21,089 bases of DNA from a virus, in IMG/VR virus record IMGVR_UViG_3300032224_000224, positions 1-21,089 of that record; one strand, written 5' to 3'. Positions 7,281 through 13,574 of this stretch are shown piece after piece; within the stretch, counting starts at the first letter, position 1, and each line of letters begins with the position of its first letter. The position numbers and the translations under genes were made by a program. The notes under the pieces were generated by a model, which saw only the letters and a list, made by a program, of their open reading frames with translations, was not told where the DNA came from and made no database searches.

Positions 7281-8186
7281 ATGTTTGGCTTTTCAGCATA
7301 CTCGCAAGCTCCTTACTCGTCATTAGGTGGGTTGCCTGCTAATTATGTTGCTGGATCTGCGATAGTAGATGGAACTGCTACTATTACAGCTTTAGGCGGT
7401 ATATTAAATAACGCAGTCGGAAGTGTAAACGGAGCTGCACAAGTAACTGCAAATGGCACAAGGGTTCAGTTCTTTTCTGGGTCTGTTAACGGTGCTGCTA
7501 ATGTAGCTGCATTTGCCACAAGAGTCCAACTTGCTTCTGGTTTTATTGATGGTACTGCAACAGTAGCAGCAAATGGAATAAGAGTCCAACTTGCTGCTGG
7601 AGCTATTAATGGAACAACATCTGTAACTGCACTAGGTGGTGTTATTTATAACGCAGCCGGAAGAATTATAGGAACCGCTACAATAACTGGACTGGCAAAT
7701 GTTATTTATGCTGGTGTTGGTGTTGTTAATGGTACTGCAACTGTAAATGCTGATGGAATAAGAATTCAGCTTGCTGTTGGTTCTATTAATGGCACGGCTA
7801 CAGTAACAGCGAATGGTACTAGAGTTGCTTTGGCGGCTGCTGACATACTTGGAACTGCATCCGTACAGGCAATTGGTGGTGTGCAATACAATGCAGACGC
7901 TGCAATTAATGGATCTGCTGCTCTTATCTGTTTACCTAATGCTATGTGGGCAGGATTAAGTAGGATAAATGGAACAGCTAATTTTACTGCTAATGCTCAA
8001 GTTCACATTATTGGTGATGAGTGGACTGTAGTTATAGATGACGTAAATATTTGGACAGTAATTCCTGACGATACAAATGACTGGATTGAGGCTAGTCCTA
8101 ATTCTGATGTTTGGACAGTAATTCCTGATGATATAAATATATGGGCTAATACTAGCCCTAATTCTGATACTTGGACAATACAATAA
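7281..8186 (+). CDS. Repeat protein: eleven 20-residue repeats plus a Trp-periodic tail (probable beta-solenoid)
   Basis: A 301-residue protein made almost wholly of repeats. After a short head (MFGFSAYSQAPYSSLGG) a glycine recurs at residues 31, 51, 71, 91, 111, 131, 151, 171, 191, 211 and 231, so eleven repeats of 20 residues run without any insertion or deletion. The consensus is roughly G-T-A-x-V-x-A-x-G-x-R-V-x-L-A-x-G-x-I-N. Two subtypes can be told apart: ANGTRVQLA-like and ALGGVIYNA-like. The last 54 residues switch to a Trp-rich pattern with Trp at 248, 258, 268, 278, 288 and 298. Such regular short beta repeats suggest a beta-solenoid or fibre shaft. It lies between a fibre-like gene and the nozzle gene. 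The function is unknown; a tail appendage is the best guess. The stop codon overlaps the next ATG (TAATG). Confidence 0.8.
   Translation: MFGFSAYSQAPYSSLGGLPANYVAGSAIVDGTATITALGGILNNAVGSVNGAAQVTANGTRVQFFSGSVNGAANVAAFATRVQLASGFIDGTATVAANGIRVQLAAGAINGTTSVTALGGVIYNAAGRIIGTATITGLANVIYAGVGVVNGTATVNADGIRIQLAVGSINGTATVTANGTRVALAAADILGTASVQAIGGVQYNADAAINGSAALICLPNAMWAGLSRINGTANFTANAQVHIIGDEWTVVIDDVNIWTVIPDDTNDWIEASPNSDVWTVIPDDINIWANTSPNSDTWTIQ
7371..8030 (+). repeat. Eleven in-frame 60-bp repeats coding for 20-residue units
   Basis: The 660 bases encode residues 31-250 of the repeat protein. Each unit is exactly 60 bases and starts with a GGN glycine codon (7371, 7431, 7491 and so on to 7971). The third, fourth, seventh and eighth units keep recognisable shared DNA words such as ATAAGAGTCCAACTTGCT. 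The others have drifted strongly at the DNA level while keeping the protein pattern and the exact length, which argues for selection on the protein period. Confidence 0.85.
8052..8171 (+). repeat. Two near-identical 60-bp tandem copies (WTVIPDD unit)
   Basis: Two direct tandem copies, 8052-8111 and 8112-8171, share TGGACAGTAATTCCTGA at their starts and CTAATTCTGAT near their ends. They encode WTVIPDDTNDWIEASPNSDV and WTVIPDDINIWANTSPNSDT. A further partial unit (TGGACAATA) follows at 8172. The close DNA similarity points to a more recent duplication than that of the eleven upstream repeats. Confidence 0.85.
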
Positions 8187-9601
8187 TGGCTAAGATTCAA
8201 TTCGGTGAATGGCTACCAGATCAGCCTGGCGTAACAGGAGCATTAACAGATGCTGTTAATTGTTATCCTGTAGCAAACGGATATGCTCCATTTAAATCAG
8301 AAACTAATTATTCTAACGATGCTGCTGCTGACTTATTAACTGTATTTGCAGGTAAATATGCAAACTCAGTAAGTCTATTTGCTGGATCTGGATCTAATTT
8401 ATACAAATATAATCCAGGTACTAAGAATATGGATTCAGCCAATACCACTGGCTATACTTCTATTGAATATTGGGATAACACTCAGTTTGGATCTAAAATT
8501 ATTTGCGCCAACGGTGTAAATAGACTGCAATCATATACGTTAAATTCAAGCACATACTTTGCTAATTTATCCGCAGATGCTCCGCAAGCTAAATATGTAA
8601 GCACAATTCGTGACTTTGTTGTGGCTGCTAATGTATCTGGTTATGAAAATAAGATTTATTGGAGTGACATTAATAACGAAACCAACTGGACTCCTAGCAC
8701 AACAAGTCAAGCAGACAGTCAAGTATTGCCTGATGGTGGAGATATTATAGGATTAGCTGGTGGTGAGTTTGGAATTGTGTTCCTAGAACGTGCTATTTAC
8801 CGTATGTCTTACGCAGGTAGCCCATTATTCTTCCAGTTTGATGCAATTAACACTAAATTAGGTTGTATAGCTGCTGGATCTATTGCTCAGTTTGGTGGAT
8901 TGGCATATTTCTTAGGCACTGATGGCTTTTATGTATGCAATGGACAAGATACTAAGTCAATTAGTGACAATAAAGTAAGTAAATGGTTCTTTAGTAATGC
9001 GACATTAGAAAATATTAATAACACAATGTCATCTGCTGTAGATCCTATCAATAAATTAGTAATTTGGTGCTTTAAGTCTCAGTCTGGTGGGTATTATTTA
9101 TTAACTTATAGTATTACTTTAAATAAATTTACATATTGTTTAACATCAGCATATTCAGTAAATTCTGCATTAACTCCTTCTATTAGTTTAGATGATTTAG
9201 ATGGGTATAGTTCAAGTATTGATGCGCTAACAGTATCGCTAGATGATCGTCAGTGGTCAGGTAACCAGTTAATTTTTGCAGGGACATCGGCAAAAAAAGT
9301 AATTACATTTGGTGGCGCAAATAAGACTGCATCTATCGTTACTGGTGACATTGATTCAGGTCGTACAGTGATTAATTTAGTACGTCCTACGGTTGACGGT
9401 GGTAGCGGATCGGTGCAAATAGCAAGCAGAACTCAATTAAGTGACCCACTAGTATTTGGCGATGCGTCTGTAGCTGACGCAGAGGGTCGCTGTAGCGTTA
9501 GAACAGCAGGGTACTACCATAGGATCAAACTAATCCCATCGGGCAACTGGGTAACTGCTGTAGGTCTTGATGCCAATATCATAGGTCAAGGTTCAAGATG
9601 A
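8186..9601 (+). CDS. Tail nozzle / DNA stabilisation protein, P22 gp10-like beta-propeller
   Basis: A 471-residue protein starting at the ATG that overlaps the previous stop (TAATG). An upstream in-frame TTG at 8171 would add MDNTI but has no ribosome site. The N terminus IQFGEWLPDQPG, then LTDAVNCYPVANGYAPF, is the standard opening of podovirus nozzle or DNA-stabilisation proteins. Repeated blade-like strands follow, e.g. VSLFAGSGSNLYKY, STIRDFVVAANVSGYENKIY, WSDINNETNWTPSTT, IGLAGGEFGIVFLERAIYRM and GGLAYFLGTDGFYVCNGQDT. Such proteins (P22 gp10, functionally T7 gp12) attach under the adaptor and form the short tail tube that plugs and then guides the DNA. The gene overlaps the next by 4 bases (ATGA). 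Confidence 0.85.
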   Translation: MAKIQFGEWLPDQPGVTGALTDAVNCYPVANGYAPFKSETNYSNDAAADLLTVFAGKYANSVSLFAGSGSNLYKYNPGTKNMDSANTTGYTSIEYWDNTQFGSKIICANGVNRLQSYTLNSSTYFANLSADAPQAKYVSTIRDFVVAANVSGYENKIYWSDINNETNWTPSTTSQADSQVLPDGGDIIGLAGGEFGIVFLERAIYRMSYAGSPLFFQFDAINTKLGCIAAGSIAQFGGLAYFLGTDGFYVCNGQDTKSISDNKVSKWFFSNATLENINNTMSSAVDPINKLVIWCFKSQSGGYYLLTYSITLNKFTYCLTSAYSVNSALTPSISLDDLDGYSSSIDALTVSLDDRQWSGNQLIFAGTSAKKVITFGGANKTASIVTGDIDSGRTVINLVRPTVDGGSGSVQIASRTQLSDPLVFGDASVADAEGRCSVRTAGYYHRIKLIPSGNWVTAVGLDANIIGQGSR

Positions 9602-10380
9602 CACAGTACCGCATATTGCCGACTATTGGTGGAGATCAGCGAGCTGTTGCTGAGATTGTTAATGGTGCAATGAATGGCAAGACAAATAATACTGGGAAAA
9701 TAACTTTAGCTACTGGTAATGCTACTACAACCACGTTATATGATGAACGTATAGGTTACGATAGTTTAATTTTCTTTGTCCCTATATCTGCTGCTGCTTA
9801 TGCTGATTCTGCTCCTTACGGTGCGTTTGAAAGTGTTGTAGATCAAACCATAACAGCTAACACAGCTACCGCTATGACGTTAGACACCACAGATTATTCT
9901 AACGGTGTATACCTATCAAACACTGCAAGAATGAATGTTAGAAATAATGGAGTTTATAACTTGCAATGGTCTGGCCAGTTTCAGAATACAGATACTCAAT
10001 TAAATGATGTTAGCGTTTGGTTAAGAAAAAATGGTACAGATATTGTAGGTTCAACTGGACTTATATCAATTCCTAACTCACATGGTGGAGTTGATGGTCA
10101 TATTATCGCAGGATGGAATTATTTTTTAGAATTAGTAAAAGATGACTATATCGAGATTTATTGGTCAGCTACTAATGCTGCTGTAAGTCTCCAGTTTTAC
10201 TCAGCTCAGACCAGTCCTTCTAGACCAAGTACAGCATCAGTTATAGCTACAATGAACTATGTAGCCCCAGCAGCAACATCTAATTTATATGTTTCGTCAC
10301 AGCAGCAAGGAAGTGCTATCCTTACGCACTGGACAAACAATACTGCGGATAAAACTTATGGATACATTGTGGTGGGATAA
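9598..10380 (+). CDS. Tail-associated protein with a C1q/TNF-like jelly-roll domain
   Basis: A 260-residue protein. Residues 1-67 (YRILPTIGGDQRAVAEIVNG, then NTGKITLATGNATTTTLYDE and an RIGYDSLIFFVPISAAA stretch) form an N-terminal module common in aquatic podoviruses next to the nozzle gene. About residues 85-222 read as a C1q/TNF-like jelly roll: alternating strands with GVYNLQWSGQFQNTD, VSVWLRKNGTDIVGS, NYFLELVKDDYIEIYWSA and VSLQFY. The end, ILTHWTNNTADKTYGYIVVG, is a further short module. Such domains usually trimerise and are found in phage decoration or receptor-binding proteins. It overlaps both neighbours (4 bases with the nozzle gene, 1 base with the next), so it is probably co-assembled with the tail tip. 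Confidence 0.72.
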   Translation: MTQYRILPTIGGDQRAVAEIVNGAMNGKTNNTGKITLATGNATTTTLYDERIGYDSLIFFVPISAAAYADSAPYGAFESVVDQTITANTATAMTLDTTDYSNGVYLSNTARMNVRNNGVYNLQWSGQFQNTDTQLNDVSVWLRKNGTDIVGSTGLISIPNSHGGVDGHIIAGWNYFLELVKDDYIEIYWSATNAAVSLQFYSAQTSPSRPSTASVIATMNYVAPAATSNLYVSSQQQGSAILTHWTNNTADKTYGYIVVG

Positions 10381-10778
10381 TGGAATTTAGACATATTCCA
10401 GTAGATCAAATAAGGGGATGGTGGTCAACAATTAAACCGCCATTAGAAGATATTAAAACTCATAGTCCAGAGAATTGGATAGTAGAAGATGTCTATGCAG
10501 ATTTAACTGCTAATAGATCGCTGCTATGGGTAGTTTTGAAGGAGCAGAGGTTTGGCGGATTCTTCATATTGCAGCCATCTGGCATACATCTTCACGTTTG
10601 GGCGGCTTGGACGTTAGAAAATGATTATCAAATGGTTGAAGATGGGCTAAAATACATAAAAACAATGGCAAGTCAAGCTAATGCAAAATTTATAACATTC
10701 TCCAGCCATCGTAAGGGCTGGCAACGTAGGGCTGAAAAGTACGGATTCAAGCCTAAACAATGGATTTGCGAGGTCTAA
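10380..10778 (+). CDS. GNAT-like small protein (T7 gp13-like position)
   Basis: A 132-residue protein with the length and strand/helix order of a small GNAT-type (acetyltransferase-fold) protein: NWIVEDVYADLTANRSLLWV, VLKEQRFGGFFILQ, IHLHVWAAWTLEND, a long helix MVEDGLKYIKTMASQANAKF, a strand ITFSSHRKGWQRRAEKYGF and a final strand. No clear acetyl-CoA P-loop (Q/R-x-x-G-x-A) is visible, so it may keep the fold without the activity. In T7 a GNAT-like protein of similar size (gp13) lies between the tail and internal virion genes and is needed for virion morphogenesis; the same gene order here supports an analogous role by inference. Its start overlaps the previous stop (TAATG). Confidence 0.68.
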   Translation: MEFRHIPVDQIRGWWSTIKPPLEDIKTHSPENWIVEDVYADLTANRSLLWVVLKEQRFGGFFILQPSGIHLHVWAAWTLENDYQMVEDGLKYIKTMASQANAKFITFSSHRKGWQRRAEKYGFKPKQWICEV

Positions 10779-10779
10779 T

Positions 10780-11502
10780 ATGGGCGGTGGTGGCGGAGGC
10801 AGTACAACTTCAACAGGCATAGATCCATTCTTAAAGCCTTATGTTGAATATGGATTAAGCGAAGGTCAAAAGCTATATCAAAGTGCAGGGCCAGAATATT
10901 ATCCTGGTCAAACTTATATTGCTCCTTCTGCTGCTACTCAGCAAGCATTATCAATGGCACAGCAACGTGCTTTGGCAGGTTCTCCATTGCTTCAGGCAGC
11001 TCAACAGCAACAACTTCAAACGATTCAGGGTCAGGGTACTAACCCATTCTTAGCGGGTGCTTTACAGGCTGGTTATAGCCCAACGGTACAGGCTTATCAG
11101 GAGGGCGTTAGAGGTCTTGAGAGCAAGGCTTCTGCTGCTGGTCGTTATGGGTCAGACGCTATGTCTCAATTGGCTCAGAAACAGGCTCAAGGCTTTGGGA
11201 CAGGGATTGGAAATAGCCTAGCTAATTTAGCGTATCAATCGTCTGAAGCTCAGGCAGATAGGGCGCAACAATCTGCGCTACAGGCTCCAACATTAGCTAA
11301 TGCAGACTATAACGATATTCAGAAGTTATTAGCAGCAGGTCAAGGCACAGAACAATATCAGCAAAATGCTTTACAAGCTGACATAAATCGTTACAACTAT
11401 CAGCAACAACTGCCACAGATGAAGTTGCAGAATTACGCTAATTTATTTAGTAACGCTCCTGGTGGAAGCACATCAACAACTACACAATCAGGGGGTAAAT
11501 AA
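10780..11502 (+). CDS. Candidate ejection/internal virion protein, Gln/Ala-rich with polyglycine N terminus
   Basis: A 240-residue protein beginning MGGGGGGSTTSTGIDPFLKP. Residues 15-60 include YVEYGLSEGQKLYQSAGPEY then YPGQTY, a sequence style common in phage internal virion and tail-tip proteins. The rest is Gln/Ala-rich and helical (ATQQALSMAQQRALAG, QAQGFGTGIGNSLANLAYQS, then AQADRAQQSALQAPTLANAD), ending in a Ser/Thr/Gly-rich tail. Size and place match the first of the P22-type ejection proteins (gp7, about 230 residues). Those are packaged in the head and form the conduit through the Gram-negative envelope. The stop codon overlaps the start of the next gene (TAATG). The role is inferred from composition and gene order. 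Confidence 0.65.
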   Translation: MGGGGGGSTTSTGIDPFLKPYVEYGLSEGQKLYQSAGPEYYPGQTYIAPSAATQQALSMAQQRALAGSPLLQAAQQQQLQTIQGQGTNPFLAGALQAGYSPTVQAYQEGVRGLESKASAAGRYGSDAMSQLAQKQAQGFGTGIGNSLANLAYQSSEAQADRAQQSALQAPTLANADYNDIQKLLAAGQGTEQYQQNALQADINRYNYQQQLPQMKLQNYANLFSNAPGGSTSTTTQSGGK

Positions 11503-12050
11503 TGGCTGATCCTATTACTTTAGCTATGATTGGAGCAGCAGGTGGAGCTGCAATTAAACCTAGAAACCCATTACAAGGTGCTTTATTAGGTGCTACAGCA
11601 GGTTTTACAGGTGGTACTGCTTTAGGGATTGGCGGGGCTGCTGGTGGTGGAACTGGTTTGGCACTTGGCTCTGGTGGTGCTTCTGGTTTAGGTGCTGCTA
11701 ATGCTGTTGGTGGAACTGGTTTAGGTGAATTTGCTGGAGGAGTTGGTTTACAAGCTCCTGCGGCTACTAGTGGTTATGCTTTAGCTACTCCTGCTGCTAC
11801 TAATGCTGCAATGGCTCCTACATTCTTAGAAAGATTAGGGATGGCTGGTCAATCTGCTTATGAAAATCCAATGATGACGGCACAAGCATTAAGCGCAACT
11901 CAAGGTTTATTGACACCAGATCAACAGATACACGCAACACCTGGTCAAGTTTCATATAGTAGAGGTCAAGGTCAGCCAGTAGATTTTAATGCTGCATTAA
12001 ATCCTTACAAGCAAACGCTTCCGCAAAACAAACCGATTTCACTAATTTAG
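11502..12050 (+). CDS. Gly/Ala-rich protein of the ejection cluster
   Basis: A 182-residue protein whose first 100 residues are almost all Gly, Ala, Leu and Thr with repeated small-x3-small spacing (ITLAMIGAAGGAAI, GALLGATAGFTGGTALGIGG, LALGSGGASGLGAANAVGG). Glycine-zipper patterns like this occur in phage proteins that enter membranes during DNA ejection. The C-terminal half is soluble and Gln/Pro-rich (MTAQALSATQGLLTPDQQ, GQPVDFNAALNPYKQTLPQN). It sits between two other ejection-type genes with a 1-base overlap upstream and a 7-base gap downstream. I know no specific family name; an ejectosome membrane component is the likeliest role. Confidence 0.65.
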   Translation: MADPITLAMIGAAGGAAIKPRNPLQGALLGATAGFTGGTALGIGGAAGGGTGLALGSGGASGLGAANAVGGTGLGEFAGGVGLQAPAATSGYALATPAATNAAMAPTFLERLGMAGQSAYENPMMTAQALSATQGLLTPDQQIHATPGQVSYSRGQGQPVDFNAALNPYKQTLPQNKPISLI

Positions 12051-12057
12051 GTGATAT

Positions 12058-13566
12058 ATGGCATTAGAAGATTTAACTCCGTTCGGTACTGCTCCTAGTT
12101 ATTATCAGGGATTACTTGGTGCTGATGAAACTGCTGCGCTACAAAAGAGAGCGCAAGTACAAGGTTTACTAGGTGCTGGTTTAGCATTGGCTCAAGGCAT
12201 GAGTCGATCAGGCGCACCACGTTCAGCATTGCAAAACATTCTTGGTGCTGGAGTAGCAGGTTTTCAAGGTGCTGGTGGAGCGTATCAACAAAGTTTGCAG
12301 AATTTCCAGACTGAGCAACAAGTTGAGCAATTAAAATTAAAGCAACAGCAAGCAAGAAATCAGATGGCTGGTATTGCTAACGCTAAAAATATGTATCCAG
12401 ATTTAGCTCCATTGGCTGACATTGATCCGCAAGAATTTGTTAAAGCAGTAGCAGCTAGAGAAGAAACAAAACGAGCGCAGGAACGTATGTCTGGCTATGA
12501 AAAGATTGGTATGCCTTCACAGCAGCCAATAGCAAATGCTCCTGAAGCTGTTGGTATGCCTATTTATGGTGATATGGGTGAGATGCCACAAAACGCTATA
12601 ACATCTCAACAAGTCCCACAACAATTAAGTCAGTTAGAGCAAAACAAACAGCAAGCAGCTATATATCGTCAAAAACAACAGGTTGCTTTGTTAAATAAAG
12701 ATACAGAGGCAGCTAGATATTTTGGTGATATGGCTGAACAGTTATATCCTAAAAATAGTTTTATGCGTGTTGGCGATCAACTTATATCTACTGCTGATAT
12801 GCAGCCAGTTTATACTGCTCCTAAGACAGAAGAATTTACAGGTAATTTAGGTAACTTGTCTTTGCGATTATTTGGTACAAGAGATCCATCTAAATTAACT
12901 CGTGAACAAAGTTCTAGGTTAGAAACAGAAGCGACTAGACTTGGTGTTGGAGAAGGTCAAAAGATAAATATATATACTGGTCAGTTATCTAAACCAACTG
13001 CTACTAAAGTAGAAGAACAGCAATTAAATACTGGCGATCAAATTGCTCGCTTAAACAATATTCAGTTTTCTTATCGTCCAGAGTTTTTAAATCCTAAGTT
13101 TAGGGCAACTCAGGAATGGAATACATTAAAAGACAAGTTCGGAACTTTGCCTGAAAACGAAAAAGTACAGTTAGGTCAATTTTCACAATACAAACAAAAT
13201 GCGGTACAAAATCTTAACTTAACAATTAAAGATTTAACAGGCGCATCAATGGGAGTGCAAGAAGCTGATCGCATTATTTCTACGTTGCCTAATCCTGGTA
13301 TGGGTGTATTTGATGGAGATAGTCCAACTCAGTTCAAAGCTAAATTAGATAATGCAATACAACAAACTAAATATTCTTTAGCTCGCAAACAATATGCATT
13401 AAAGAATGGGTTGAAGTGGGAAAATATATCGTTAGGTGAAATGCCAACAATCGTTAATAAACGTGCGGCTGATATAGCAAAACAATATAAATTAGATCCA
13501 ACTAAAGAAGCAGATAAAAACACAATTAAGACACAATTAGCTGCTGAATTTGGTATAGCATTTTAA
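12058..13566 (+). CDS. Candidate ejection/internal virion protein (P22 gp20-like size and position)
   Basis: A 502-residue protein. Residues 1-85 contain hydrophobic Gly/Ala segments (AQVQGLLGAGLALAQGMSRS, ALQNILGAGVAGFQGAGGAY). The next block is a Gln-rich coiled coil (NFQTEQQVEQLKLKQQQARN), and another follows at about 185-220 (SQLEQNKQQAAIYRQKQQVA). The C-terminal 200 residues are alpha-helical and charged, without a known catalytic motif. No lytic transglycosylase or lysozyme signature is seen. Hydrophobic start plus long helices fits proteins that leave the head and assemble across the envelope during infection. It has a TAGGTGAT-type ribosome site and is followed 8 bases later by the largest gene of this group. 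Confidence 0.65.
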   Translation: MALEDLTPFGTAPSYYQGLLGADETAALQKRAQVQGLLGAGLALAQGMSRSGAPRSALQNILGAGVAGFQGAGGAYQQSLQNFQTEQQVEQLKLKQQQARNQMAGIANAKNMYPDLAPLADIDPQEFVKAVAAREETKRAQERMSGYEKIGMPSQQPIANAPEAVGMPIYGDMGEMPQNAITSQQVPQQLSQLEQNKQQAAIYRQKQQVALLNKDTEAARYFGDMAEQLYPKNSFMRVGDQLISTADMQPVYTAPKTEEFTGNLGNLSLRLFGTRDPSKLTREQSSRLETEATRLGVGEGQKINIYTGQLSKPTATKVEEQQLNTGDQIARLNNIQFSYRPEFLNPKFRATQEWNTLKDKFGTLPENEKVQLGQFSQYKQNAVQNLNLTIKDLTGASMGVQEADRIISTLPNPGMGVFDGDSPTQFKAKLDNAIQQTKYSLARKQYALKNGLKWENISLGEMPTIVNKRAADIAKQYKLDPTKEADKNTIKTQLAAEFGIAF

Positions 13567-13574
13567 GGGATAGC

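Noticed and set aside
7371-8030. CRISPR-like array because of regular spacing
   Set aside because: The 60-bp period is in frame, fully coding and has no constant repeat/unique spacer structure.
7404-8200. Minus-strand Ser/Tyr/Ile/Cys-rich frames opposite the repeat protein
   Set aside because: They follow from the periodic codons of the 60-bp repeats and have no start context.
11480-11510. Programmed frameshift joining the 240- and 182-residue ejection genes at a GGGGGTAAA run
   Set aside because: The second gene has its own ATG overlapping the stop, which explains expression by coupling. No clear slippery heptamer and downstream structure was seen.
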